This document shows, in pieces, positions 36,562 to 45,232 of a DNA stretch of 64,000 bases (positions within the stretch are counted from its first letter, which is position 1; each line of letters begins with the position of its first letter). The notes below the pieces were generated by a model that saw only the letters and a list, made by a program, of their open reading frames with translations, was not told the origin of the DNA and did not search any database. The DNA is taken from contig NZ_AP018718.1 in assembly GCF_003966565.1 (NCBI RefSeq), forward strand, positions 1-64,000, written 5' to 3'. The position numbers and the translations under genes were made by a program. The DNA is from Sulfuricystis multivorans (GTDB taxonomy: Bacteria; Pseudomonadota; Gammaproteobacteria; Burkholderiales; Rhodocyclaceae).

Positions 36562-37041
36562 TCACCGCTTGCGCAGATAGAACTCGTAGGCCCCGCGCGG
36601 CGCCGGGAAGCTGGCGACGAGCTCGATTTGCGGTGAGGCATTACTCCAGGCGCGGATGTCGTCGAAGGCCGCAGTACAGTCACTGACCAACAGCAGTGTT
36701 TCGCCCGAGTGCATGCCTTCGATGAGACGGCGCGCCTCGACGATCGGGCCCGGGCAGGTGATCCCGCGCATGTCGAGCGAGGCCTGCGCCGTCGGCCGAT
36801 GCTCGCCTGCAGCCATCTTGCGGATGCGGTAGGCGGTCTTTCCGCCTGCCTGTTGCGATTCCTCGACGAGCTCGTGACCGGTGACACGGCACCAGGCGGT
36901 GAGATCATCCCGGGTACCAGCGCAATCGGAGACGAGAATCAAGTCCTGGCCGGGTGCCAGATCGTCGATTAGCTTTTTCGCGCCGACCAGCGGCGCCGGG
37001 CAGGGCAGCCCGGAAAGATCCAGTGTGATCGTGGTTTCCAT
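36562..37041 (-). CDS. Tandem TusA-TusA sulfurtransferase-like protein
   Basis: 159-aa cytoplasmic protein made of two TusA/SirA domains in one chain. Domain 1 (residues about 1-78) has LSGLPCPAPLVGAKKLID; domain 2 (about 85-158) has MRGITCPGPIVEARRLIEG. Each keeps the CPxP motif whose Cys carries persulfide sulfur in TusA. GGAGGAAGAA precedes the ATG at 37041. Single-domain TusA is about 80 aa. Lies tail to tail with the flavocytochrome-molybdoenzyme operon and head to head with arsR; a role in moving sulfane sulfur from sulfide or thiosulfate metabolism is likely. Confidence 0.9.
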   Translation of the reverse strand: METTITLDLSGLPCPAPLVGAKKLIDDLAPGQDLILVSDCAGTRDDLTAWCRVTGHELVEESQQAGGKTAYRIRKMAAGEHRPTAQASLDMRGITCPGPIVEARRLIEGMHSGETLLLVSDCTAAFDDIRAWSNASPQIELVASFPAPRGAYEFYLRKR

Positions 37042-37114
37042 TTCTTCCTCCTTCCACCAATTGGTTTTCAAAGTATCGTTCAAAGGAAGAAACAAGCCAA
37101 GTATTTTCGCTACA

Positions 37115-37140
37115 ATTCGATCATTCTGGAAATATCGAAT
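37115..37140. promoter_or_regulatory. Candidate ArsR operator
   Basis: Inverted repeat ATTCGAT (37115-37121) and ATCGAAT (37134-37140) overlapping the arsR start codon. Its place fits autorepression by ArsR of the ars operon. Confidence 0.5.
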
Positions 37141-37489
37141 GGATGCTGCTGCGATCATCGACAAGCTCGCCGCTTTGGCGCAGGAGAATCGGCTGGCGAT
37201 TTTTCGCCTGCTGGTCGCGACCGGACCGGAAGGCCTTGCGGCCGGTGCCATCGCCGATGCCCTCGGTCTTGCCGCACCGACGCTGTCTTTCCACCTCGCG
37301 CACCTTGCACGTGCTGGTCTGGTATCGGCACGGCAAGAGGGCCGTTTCATCTACTATTCGGCCAACTTCGCGGCGATGGACGCGCTGATCGCTGTTCTCA
37401 CCGAAAACTGCTGCCAGGGCGGTGGGCAATGCCTGCCGAAGACCGCAGCAGCCGCGATTTCAACCCGTTCCCGCCGCAGGGCGGCATGA
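37139..37489 (+). CDS. arsR: ArsR family As(III)-responsive repressor
   Basis: Winged-helix repressor of 116 aa. The DNA-binding part runs LAQENRLAIFRLLVATGPEGLAAGAIADALGLAAPTLSFHL; the C-terminus has CCQGGGQC, the Cys-Cys-x5-Cys spacing known for the arsenite site of Acidithiobacillus ferrooxidans ArsR, and different from the CVCDLC type of plasmid R773. It heads arsC-acr3. Expected to release its operator when As(III) or Sb(III) binds. The neighbouring tusA-like gene is divergent and might share control. Confidence 0.9.
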   Translation: MDAAAIIDKLAALAQENRLAIFRLLVATGPEGLAAGAIADALGLAAPTLSFHLAHLARAGLVSARQEGRFIYYSANFAAMDALIAVLTENCCQGGGQCLPKTAAAAISTRSRRRAA

Positions 37490-37498
37490 GGAGACCAC

Positions 37499-37984
37499 AT
37501 GCCCTTCAACGTCCTCGTTCTGTGCACCGGCAACTCGGCTCGCTCGATCCTCGGCGAGATGCTCTTCAATCATCTCGGCCAGGGCCGCATCAAGGCGTAT
37601 TCGGCGGGCAGCAAGCCGGCCGGCCAGGTCAATCCGGTGGCGATCGAAACCCTGCGCAAGCATGGGGTGCCAGCGGATGGCGCGCGCAGCAAGTCCTGGG
37701 ACGAGTTTGCCGTCCCGTCAGCGCCGACTTTCGACTTCATTTTCACTGTTTGTGACAACGCCGCCAACGAGCCCTGCCCGGTCTGGCCCGGCCATCCGAC
37801 CACCGCGCATTGGGGGATTCCCGATCCGGCGCACGTCGAGCCGCTGGCGGCGCGCCGCGCAGCCTTCGAAGAAGCCTACCAGGCGCTGAAAAAACGCATC
37901 GAAGCCTTCCTTGCCTTGCCGCTGGAGACGATGGGCAAAGACGAAATCCTCGCCGCCGCGCGGCGCATCCACGAAGGAGACTGA
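37499..37984 (+). CDS. arsC: Arsenate reductase, low-molecular-weight phosphatase type
   Basis: Cytoplasmic enzyme of 161 aa that reduces arsenate to arsenite. The N-terminal loop VLCTGNSARS is the Cx5R motif of the LMW phosphatase fold; DNAANEPCPVWPGHP and AHWGIPDPA follow as in ArsC/PTPase-type reductases. It starts 9 nt after arsR and ends 2 nt before the acr3 start. A copy of the 24-bp dispersed repeat is embedded at 37707-37730 (read as VPSAPTF). Confidence 0.93.
   Translation: MPFNVLVLCTGNSARSILGEMLFNHLGQGRIKAYSAGSKPAGQVNPVAIETLRKHGVPADGARSKSWDEFAVPSAPTFDFIFTVCDNAANEPCPVWPGHPTTAHWGIPDPAHVEPLAARRAAFEEAYQALKKRIEAFLALPLETMGKDEILAAARRIHEGD
37707..37730 (-). repeat. Dispersed 24-bp repeat, copy 5 (inside arsC)
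   Basis: One mismatch; antisense orientation relative to arsC. Confidence 0.65.
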
Positions 37985-37986
37985 TC

Positions 37987-39063
<1,077 letters not shown>

Positions 39064-39097
39064 GCGCCGCCGCCCCCTGCATCCGTCCATCATCGCG

Positions 39098-39160
39098 ATG
39101 ATTTCGCTGGCCGCCCATATCGCGGCCAATCACCCGAAAAACGGCAACGCCTGCTGCTGA
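39098..39160 (+). other. Possible 20-aa micro-ORF ending in Cys-Cys
   Basis: A short frame MISLAAHIAANHPKNGNACC ends 3 nt before the sigma factor ATG. It has no convincing ribosome site. It may be a translated leader, the remnant of a lost ars gene, or chance. Confidence 0.2.
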
Positions 39161-39163
39161 GCC

Positions 39164-39697
39164 ATGAACTGCATCATCGACGCCTGGCAGAAACACGAAG
39201 CCGAGCTGCGCCGCTTCCTGCGATATCGCGCGCACGACGACGCTGCGGCCGACGATCTCTTGCAGGAAGTCTTCCTGCGCGCGTTGCGGCAGAAGAATGG
39301 CCTGTGCGGCATCGACAATCCGCGCGCCTGGCTGTTCCAGACCGCGCGCAACCTGCTGATCGATCGCCTGCGGCTGACGAAAGAGCAGGTGGAACTGCCG
39401 CCCGACCTGGCCGCCGAAACCCACGAACCCGCGCCGCCGGTCGATGGTCTGGTGCAATGCCTGCCGCGCGTGCTTGCCGAGCTCTCGCCGCAGGATCGCG
39501 AAGCGATCCAGCTGTGCGACATCGAGGGCATGACACAGCAAGAATACGCGCGTCGTCTCGGCCTGACTTTGCCGGCCGCCAAGTCGCGCGTGCAGCGCGC
39601 CCGCGCCCGGCTCAAAGCGCGCATCAGCGAAGCCTGTCAGGTCAGATACGACGAGACCGGCCGGGTCGAGACATTCACTCCGCGCCAGCCGGTGTAG
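39164..39697 (+). CDS. ECF sigma factor (SigZ-like)
   Basis: RNA polymerase sigma-70 family, extracytoplasmic function type, 177 aa. Region 2 reads AADDLLQEVFLRALRQ...PRAWLFQTARNLLIDRLR and region 4 reads LSPQDREAIQLCDIEGMTQQEYARRLGLTLPAAKSRVQRARARL. Similar to SigZ proteins that occur alone. No anti-sigma gene is adjacent. It follows the ars operon by 100 nt and ends just before a 24-bp repeat and a mobile element patch. Target genes are unknown. Confidence 0.88.
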   Translation: MNCIIDAWQKHEAELRRFLRYRAHDDAAADDLLQEVFLRALRQKNGLCGIDNPRAWLFQTARNLLIDRLRLTKEQVELPPDLAAETHEPAPPVDGLVQCLPRVLAELSPQDREAIQLCDIEGMTQQEYARRLGLTLPAAKSRVQRARARLKARISEACQVRYDETGRVETFTPRQPV

Positions 39698-39698
39698 C

Positions 39699-39722
39699 TG
39701 CCGTTCCGCCAGCGCCGAATTT
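39699..39722 (-). repeat. Dispersed 24-bp repeat, copy 6 (after sigma factor stop)
   Basis: Two mismatches; begins 2 nt after the TAG stop of the sigma factor gene. Confidence 0.6.
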
Positions 39723-39759
39723 TCCGACTGCATTCTTTTCGCCCGAAGCCCGTCCGTCG

Positions 39760-39778
39760 AACCCAGATTGTCCATTAG
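39760..39778 (+). repeat. Solo end of the MITE-like family (copy D)
   Basis: AACCCAGATTGTCCATTAG equals the left end of copy C at 51121-51139. No matching partner end is seen; it runs straight into the inverted repeat of the IS1380 remnant. Confidence 0.7.
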
Positions 39779-40134
39779 CCCGGATATTTCACCGGCCCTC
39801 TGATCGAACGGTCGATTTGACCTTGGCTGGGCGCCTGTGAGACGAACAGAATCGGGATGCGCAGCCAATTGGCCAGGCGCTTCTGGCTGCTGGCGTGGGT
39901 GCCGAAGAGATCGAGCTGGGTCTCCTTGATCCGGTTCAGGGCCTCGCCCCGCTGGCAAAACAGGCCAGCGTAGAGCTCGTCCGCCGGAAGACTCAGGTGG
40001 GTCACGATGAAGCGGGGGTTGGCGCCCTGAGCGCCGAACTCCAGGCGGGTGACGAGGCGACGCTCGATGTTCCAGGCGTCCGTCGCATAACGGAACTCGC
40101 AAACCGCCCGCTGCTTCGTGCCGTCGCGACTCAA
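39775..40134 (-). pseudogene. IS1380-family transposase fragment
   Basis: The frame of about 119 codons includes NPRFIVTHLSLPADELYAG, then RGEALNRIKETQLDLFGTHASS and RLANWLRI, the C-terminal part of IS1380 transposases (ENRIKEQQLDLF region). The N-terminal catalytic half is missing, and the C-terminal part loses the family sequence after the last segment. Not expected to be functional. Confidence 0.75.
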
Positions 40135-40284
40135 AATTGGCTTCGATCACGCGGCGCCCAAGACCCCCCGATAAGCGCTACACCTTTGGCATCGGCACAG
40201 CTCCCCTCAAGAACCTTCTTCGCACGTCGTTTTTTGCGGGCTTACACGCTGTGCCGATACCTTCCCTATGAAATATCCGGGCTA
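39776..40284 (-). mobile_element. Internally deleted IS1380-family element
   Basis: Perfect 16-bp inverted repeats TAGCCCGGATATTTCA (39776-39791) and TGAAATATCCGGGCTA (40269-40284) bound 509 bp. IS1380 elements are normally about 1.5-1.7 kb, so most of the transposase gene is missing. A fragment of it is readable on the minus strand. Confidence 0.75.
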
Positions 40285-40437
40285 GCACCAGCTGCTCGGC
40301 AGCGTCGTCCAAGGTTTCGAGTCACTTGTCGATCTCGTCGCCATCAAAGGCCTGGCTGGAGGACAACCATTACCTGAACATGATGCTCCTGACGGAGCAG
40401 AAAAAGGGGGCATTGAGACTGGCCGCCTGAAGCGACC

Positions 40438-40486
40438 GCGCAGTTGGCGCCCCTACGGGCTACGCCCTTCGTACCGCCAACTGCGC
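40438..40486. repeat. 12-bp perfect inverted repeat with nested dyad
   Basis: GCGCAGTTGGCG (40438-40449) and CGCCAACTGCGC (40475-40486) with a 25-nt loop that itself has TACGGGC/GCCC pairing. The gap 40285-40503 otherwise shows only a short unidentified frame remnant (from about 40340, ending KKGALRLAA at 40429). Confidence 0.55.
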
Positions 40487-40503
40487 AAACAGATTCAACC
40501 AAT

Positions 40504-40512
40504 TCCCTGAAC
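40504..40512 (+). repeat. Target-site duplication, left
   Basis: TCCCTGAAC directly before the left IS end, repeated at 41835-41843. Confidence 0.75.
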
Positions 40513-41834
40513 CACTGCTGTCCGGTTAAATGAGAGGGTGAACCGCTGTAAGCCATGACTGATGCAGGTTTCCGAGCGACGAGGGGTGTCTCCGATTTGA
40601 AATCGGAAACGGGGTTCCCGCAGAATTCCGAGCTTTGGCCCGGAGACTGCCATGAACACCGGCAAGACGCTGTTCGCCCAGATCATGGACTTTCTGCCGT
40701 GGAAGACATTCCATCGGATCGTGGCACGACACGGCGGCGACAAGGGGGTGCGGGCGCTGACCTGTGCCGAGCAATTCCGGGCCATGGCCTTTGCGCAACT
40801 GACCTACCGGGAGAGCCTGCGGGACATCGAGGCCTGCCTGCTGGCCCAATCGGCGAAGCTCTACCACATGGGGTTTCGCGCTCCGGTGGCCAGATCGACA
40901 TTGGCCGACGCCAACGAGTCGCGAGATTGGCGCATCTGGGAAGCTTTTGCCAGTCGCTTGATCATGCAAGCCCGCAAACTGTATATGAGCGAGGACTTGG
41001 GACTCGATCTGTCGAACACCGTCTATGCGCTGGACTCGACCACCATCGACCTGTGCCTGTCGGTGTTTCCGTGGGCGCACTTTCGCACCACCAAGGCGGC
41101 GGTGAAGATGCATACGCTGCTCGACCTGAAGGGCAGCATTCCCAGCTTTATCCATGTCTCCGACGGCAAACTGCACGACGTGCATGCCCTCGATCTGCTC
41201 GAACTGGAACCCGGGGCCATCTACACCATGGATCGGGGCTACGTCGATTTCGCCCGCTTGCATGCGCTGCACCTGGCCGGGGCGTTCTTCGTCACACGCG
41301 CCAAGTCGAACATGCGCTGGCATCGTGTCTATTCGGTGCCAACCGACCGAACCACGGGCGTCATCTGCGATCAGCGCATTGCGCTCGATGGTTTCTACAC
41401 CCGGCAGGAGTATCCCGCCCAGCTGCGCCGGGTGCGCTTCAACGATCCGGAGACAGGCAAGACGCTCATCTTCCTTACCAACCAGATGACCTTGCCGGCC
41501 ACGACGATCTGCGCGCTCTACAAGAATCGCTGGCAAGTCGAGTTGTTCTTCAAGTGGATCAAGCAGCATTTGCGGATCAAACGGTTTTTCGGAACATCGG
41601 AGAATGCGGTCAAGACGCAAATCTGGATCGCCGTGTCGGTCTATGTGCTCGTTGCCATCATCAAGAAGAAACTGCAACTGGACGCCTCGCTCTACACTTT
41701 GCTACAGATTTTGTCGGTCACCCTGTTCGAGAAGATGCCCTTGCAGCAAGCCTTTCCAGCCAGCGAGTGCATTCTTCCACAGGGTGTGCCGCGCAACCAA
41801 CTGAATCTATTCACGATTTAACCGGACGGTAGTG
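40513..41834 (+). mobile_element. Complete IS4-family insertion sequence (1322 bp)
   Basis: Inverted ends CACTGCTGTCCGGTTAAAT (40513-40531) and ATTTAACCGGACGGTAGTG (41816-41834) match at 17 of 19 positions and are flanked by the 9-bp direct repeat TCCCTGAAC. It contains one intact transposase gene whose TAA stop lies in the right end. The intact duplication suggests fairly recent insertion. Confidence 0.88.
40652..41821 (+). CDS. IS4-family transposase
   Basis: DDE transposase, 389 aa, uninterrupted. An N-terminal domain (FRAMAFAQLTYRESLRDIEACL) precedes the catalytic core with Asp in YALDSTTIDLCL, Asp in IYTMDRGYVDFARLH, and the YREK-like CALYKNRWQVELFFKWIKQHLRIKRFFG with the catalytic Glu. 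Member of the ISPepr1-like branch by general features. Sole gene of the element at 40513-41834. Confidence 0.92.
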   Translation: MNTGKTLFAQIMDFLPWKTFHRIVARHGGDKGVRALTCAEQFRAMAFAQLTYRESLRDIEACLLAQSAKLYHMGFRAPVARSTLADANESRDWRIWEAFASRLIMQARKLYMSEDLGLDLSNTVYALDSTTIDLCLSVFPWAHFRTTKAAVKMHTLLDLKGSIPSFIHVSDGKLHDVHALDLLELEPGAIYTMDRGYVDFARLHALHLAGAFFVTRAKSNMRWHRVYSVPTDRTTGVICDQRIALDGFYTRQEYPAQLRRVRFNDPETGKTLIFLTNQMTLPATTICALYKNRWQVELFFKWIKQHLRIKRFFGTSENAVKTQIWIAVSVYVLVAIIKKKLQLDASLYTLLQILSVTLFEKMPLQQAFPASECILPQGVPRNQLNLFTI

Positions 41835-41843
41835 TCCCTGAAC
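41835..41843 (+). repeat. Target-site duplication, right
   Basis: TCCCTGAAC directly after the right IS end, matching 40504-40512. Confidence 0.75.
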
Positions 41844-42003
41844 AGAATATTTGCACAACTCGACACACACGACTTTCGAAAAGGAATGGGGGACAGGTCG
41901 CGTTTTTCCGTGCCGGATCAGGCGCATAATCCTGACCCGCCCCTCTTTTCTCTTCGTTCCGCGTTTTGCCAATCCTTGGAGAAGTCATTGGTGGAGAGGG
42001 AAT

Positions 42004-42080
42004 TGGCGCGCCTGAGACGATTCGAACGTCCGACCCCAGCCTTCGGAGGGCTGTACTCTATCCAACTGAGCTACAGGCGC
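42004..42080 (-). tRNA. tRNA-Arg (anticodon CCG)
   Basis: 77-nt cloverleaf with encoded CCA. Acceptor GCGCCTG pairs with CAGGCGC, D-arm GCTCAGTTGGATAGAG, anticodon stem CAGCC/GGCTG with loop CTCCGAA giving CCG, and T-loop GTTCGAATC. Reads CGG codons. It lies between the IS4 element and ampG; tRNA genes are common integration sites, but no att-like repeat is seen beside it. Confidence 0.95.
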
Positions 42081-42289
42081 GCGGCAAGAGGGATTATAAC
42101 CCCTTGTCCAGGCCGGTCGCAGTCGGGTATGTCCCGCTGAGCCTGCGCGGGCTGCGTTTCTGGTCGGGTTGCCGTCGCTGGCCGGCGGGGGCGACTGCCA
42201 TCGACCTAGCTGGAACAAGGGAACAGACCGCGGTTCTCGATCCGTCATTTAGGATCGACCGCCGAGCGCGACTGCTAGCATCATCACCC

Positions 42290-43540
42290 ATGCCCACCTG
42301 GCTTGCCACCCTCCTTTCACGCCGCATGCTGATTTGTGTGTTCACGGGCTTCGCTTCGGGCATGCCGCTGTATCTGCTACTCAATCTGCTCCCGGCCTGG
42401 TTGCGCAGCGAGGGCGTCAGCCTCAAGACGATTGGTCTGTTCGCGCTGATTCAGTTTCCCTATACCTGGAAATTCCTCTGGGCGCCGCTTTTGGACCGCT
42501 TCGTCTTGCCGCTGGGCCGGCGGCGCGGTTGGATCTTCCTCACGCAAACGTTGCTGCTCTTGATCATCGCGCTGCTCGGCCGTTTCTCCCCGGCCGGGGC
42601 GCTCACTGCGATCGTCTGGCTCACCGCTTTGCTCGCCTTCGTTTCCGCCACTGCCGATGTCGCGCTCGATGCCTATCGGCGCGAGCTTTTGGCCGAAAAC
42701 GAGCTGGGGTTGGGCAATGCGGTGCATGTCAATGCCTATCGGATCGCCGGGCTCGTGCCGGGTTCGCTCTCGCTGATTCTCGCCGATCATTTCCCCTGGG
42801 AGACGGTGTTCTCGATCACGGCCCTTTTCATGCTGCCAGGGATGATCATGGCCTTGCTGGTCGAAGAGCCGGCCATGGCCCGTGGCGCCCCGCATACCTT
42901 GCGCGAGGCGGTCGTCGAGCCGTTTCGCGAGTTCATCACGCGCGCCGGCGCCAAAGACGCCCTGTTGATCCTCGCCTTCATTTTCTTCTACAAGCTCGGC
43001 GATTCAATGGCCACCGCGCTGGCCACCCCTTTTTATCTCGATCTCGGCTATGCGAAATCGGACATCGGCCTGATTGCCAAGCATGCGGGCTTATGGCCGG
43101 CGGTGCTCGGTGGGCTGCTGGGCGGCTTGTGGATGGTGAATCTGGGCATCAACCGCGCGCTGTGGCTGTTCGGCGTCGTGCAGGTCGTCTCGATCTTTGG
43201 CTTTGCCTGGCTGGCCGCGCTGGGCCCGCAAAGCAGCATCGACGCGGCGGCCTTGGCACGTCTGGCGGCCGTGATCGGCTTCGAGGCGCTCGGCGTGGGC
43301 TTGGGCACGGCGGCCTTCGTCGCCTTCATCGCCCGCGCCACCCATCCGGCCTACACGGCCACGCAGTTCGCACTGTTTACCAGCCTTGCGGCCGTGCCGC
43401 GCACCTTCATCAATGCCAGCACCGGCTGGCTGGTCGAAACGTTCGGCTGGACGCCGTTTTTCCTGCTGTGCGCTTTGCTTGCCCTGCCGGGCATGGCACT
43501 GCTCTTGAAGGTCGCACCGTGGCACAGATGCAACACGTAA
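42290..43540 (+). CDS. ampG: AmpG family muropeptide/MFS permease
   Basis: Inner-membrane MFS permease, 416 aa with about 12 hydrophobic segments, importing anhydro-muropeptides for cell wall recycling. The N-terminus MPTWLATLLSRRMLICVFTGFASGMPLYLLLNLLPAWLRSEG and the FLWAPLLDRF segment are typical of AmpG. Start at 42290; longer frames upstream would run through the tRNA gene. Not linked to a beta-lactamase here. Confidence 0.9.
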   Translation: MPTWLATLLSRRMLICVFTGFASGMPLYLLLNLLPAWLRSEGVSLKTIGLFALIQFPYTWKFLWAPLLDRFVLPLGRRRGWIFLTQTLLLLIIALLGRFSPAGALTAIVWLTALLAFVSATADVALDAYRRELLAENELGLGNAVHVNAYRIAGLVPGSLSLILADHFPWETVFSITALFMLPGMIMALLVEEPAMARGAPHTLREAVVEPFREFITRAGAKDALLILAFIFFYKLGDSMATALATPFYLDLGYAKSDIGLIAKHAGLWPAVLGGLLGGLWMVNLGINRALWLFGVVQVVSIFGFAWLAALGPQSSIDAAALARLAAVIGFEALGVGLGTAAFVAFIARATHPAYTATQFALFTSLAAVPRTFINASTGWLVETFGWTPFFLLCALLALPGMALLLKVAPWHRCNT

Positions 43541-43637
43541 CGTCGGCTTGCGGAACGAATCGCGAGGTGGTTCAACTTTTTTCCAGCAACGTCGTTATGT
43601 TTGTCATGTCGCTTCGAATGGACGGGGGGACGCAACA

Positions 43638-43853
43638 ATGGTGATCGTGATGGACATGGCAACAGGAAAAAAAGCGGGTTGCGTGGAAGCCGAGATCGAG
43701 GAATTCGGCGCATACGTCGATGAAGTGCTCAATGCCGGCTGGCTGCCGCAGCCGGAAGCGCGGCTCGAGACGCTTGCTGCGGGCGGCAAGGCGCCCGCCA
43801 AGGGTATCGAGCCCGAAGAATTTCTGCGCAATCTCTACCGCAATCAGGAGTAG
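43638..43853 (+). CDS. Small conserved-looking protein of unknown function
   Basis: 71-aa soluble acidic protein (start at 43638, MVIVMDMATGKKAGC). No motif recognised. The C-terminal half (GIEPEEFLRNLYRNQE) is helical. Good codon usage and placement between ampG and a convergent gene support it being real. A copy of the 24-bp repeat begins 8 nt after its stop. Confidence 0.55.
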   Translation: MVIVMDMATGKKAGCVEAEIEEFGAYVDEVLNAGWLPQPEARLETLAAGGKAPAKGIEPEEFLRNLYRNQE

Positions 43854-43861
43854 CCTCGGCG

Positions 43862-43885
43862 TGCCGTCCTGCCAGCGCCGAGCTT
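43862..43885 (-). repeat. Dispersed 24-bp repeat, copy 7 (between convergent genes)
   Basis: About three mismatches; fills the gap between the small unknown gene and the MidA stop. Confidence 0.5.
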
Positions 43886-45045
43886 CACAGCGCATGGCGA
43901 CGGTCGCCATGCGCGAAACCCATGAGCGGCGTCTCGATCCCTTTTCCGAGGGCGATGACCTTGACGAGCTCGCCCATCTCGTATGGCGAGAGCAGCATCT
44001 GCACCGCGCCGCTCGCTGAGTAGGCGCGGGTGCTGCCGCTCGACTGGCGTTGCGCGAGCAGCTCGCCGATCCCGCAGTTGATCAGGAACGTCGCCTGGTT
44101 CGTGTAGCCGAGCACCTCGAGTCCGGCCTCGAAACCCGCCTCGGCGATGGCGGTGAAATCGACGTGCGCGGTGATGTCCGACAGACCCGGCCACCAGAAT
44201 GGGTCTTCATGCAGATGTTGCTGGTAATGGCAGCGCAGCGTGCCCTGGTTGCGTAGCGGGTGATACAGCTCGCGCTGCGGCAGGCCGTAATCGAGCAAAA
44301 GCAGTGCGCCGCATTCCAGCCGTGGCCCCCATTCCGCCACCCAGGCGCGTGCCGCCAGCCCGATTTCACCCTGATAGGGCGCCTCGACCGGCAAGGCCGC
44401 CATCGCTTGAGCGAGCATGCCCTGCGCCTGGCGTTCCTCCGCCCAGCCGAAGCCCTCGCCGCGCATCGTCACGCCCCGTTCCATCAATCCGGTGTCACGC
44501 CAGGCCACCGCATGCACTGGCAGCGCATCGAGTAATTCGTTGGCGATCACGCAGCCGGTGAATTTTTCCGGCAGCTCATCCCGCCAGACCACGCGCGCGG
44601 CCAGATGCGGCGCTTCGGCTTCGATGGCGGCCTGCTGGCGCGCGCGCAACTCGCCGGAAAGCTCGAGAATCTCGTAGCGTGCTGGCAGCGCATCCAAGGC
44701 CTCGAGCGCGAGCAGCAAATCGGCCGCGAGCCGGCCGCTGCCGGCGCCGACCTCGAGCAAAGTCGGCGGCTGTGGGACGGCACGGAGAATCTCTCCCACC
44801 TGCCGCGCCAGCGCTTGGCCAAACAGCGGCGAAAGCTCCGGCGCAGTGACGAAATCACCGCCCGCACCGAACTTGTGCGCCCCGCCGGCGTAATAGCCCA
44901 GCGCCGGCTGGTAAAGCGCCATGTCCATGAATTCCGCGAAGGGAATCCAACCGCCCGCCGCCTCGATACGCGCAGCGATGCGTGCGCAAAGCTGCCGACT
45001 GGCGGCTTGGGCATCGGCGGAAGGAGTGGGCAGTTCTGGACGCAT
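43885..45045 (-). CDS. SAM-dependent methyltransferase, MidA/NDUFAF7 family
   Basis: Class I methyltransferase of 386 aa (COG1565). The N-terminal GWIPFAEFMDMALYQPALGYYAGG and GAGGDFVTAPELSPLFGQ are family hallmarks, followed by the SAM loop LEVGAGSGRLAADLL and VIANELLDALPVH. The mitochondrial homologue methylates a complex I subunit arginine; in bacteria the target is not established. Divergent from tcdA. Confidence 0.9.
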   Translation of the reverse strand: MRPELPTPSADAQAASRQLCARIAARIEAAGGWIPFAEFMDMALYQPALGYYAGGAHKFGAGGDFVTAPELSPLFGQALARQVGEILRAVPQPPTLLEVGAGSGRLAADLLLALEALDALPARYEILELSGELRARQQAAIEAEAPHLAARVVWRDELPEKFTGCVIANELLDALPVHAVAWRDTGLMERGVTMRGEGFGWAEERQAQGMLAQAMAALPVEAPYQGEIGLAARAWVAEWGPRLECGALLLLDYGLPQRELYHPLRNQGTLRCHYQQHLHEDPFWWPGLSDITAHVDFTAIAEAGFEAGLEVLGYTNQATFLINCGIGELLAQRQSSGSTRAYSASGAVQMLLSPYEMGELVKVIALGKGIETPLMGFAHGDRRHAL

Positions 45046-45232
45046 CGGGCCGCCATTCTAATGGTTGCAGGGTGCTGCACCGTCGGCCCGGAACACCGGG
45101 GATGGAATGACCAGCGACTTTCCCACCGCGCTGCTCCCCCCCGGCCATACAAGGGCCGGCGGCGGCACCGTGACCGCCGCATCGGCGGAAGGAGTCGGTA
45201 ATGCGGGCATGCGCCATCCTACAATGCAGCAC

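Noticed and set aside
42004-42080. Genomic island integrated at the tRNA-Arg gene
   Set aside because: No integrase gene and no direct repeat of the tRNA 3' end were found in the window.
45013-45197. Repeated 16-mer CATCGGCGGAAGGAGT at 45012 and 45180
   Set aside because: Two copies around the midA/tcdA divergent start region; too short and too few to call an element, possibly a small local duplication.
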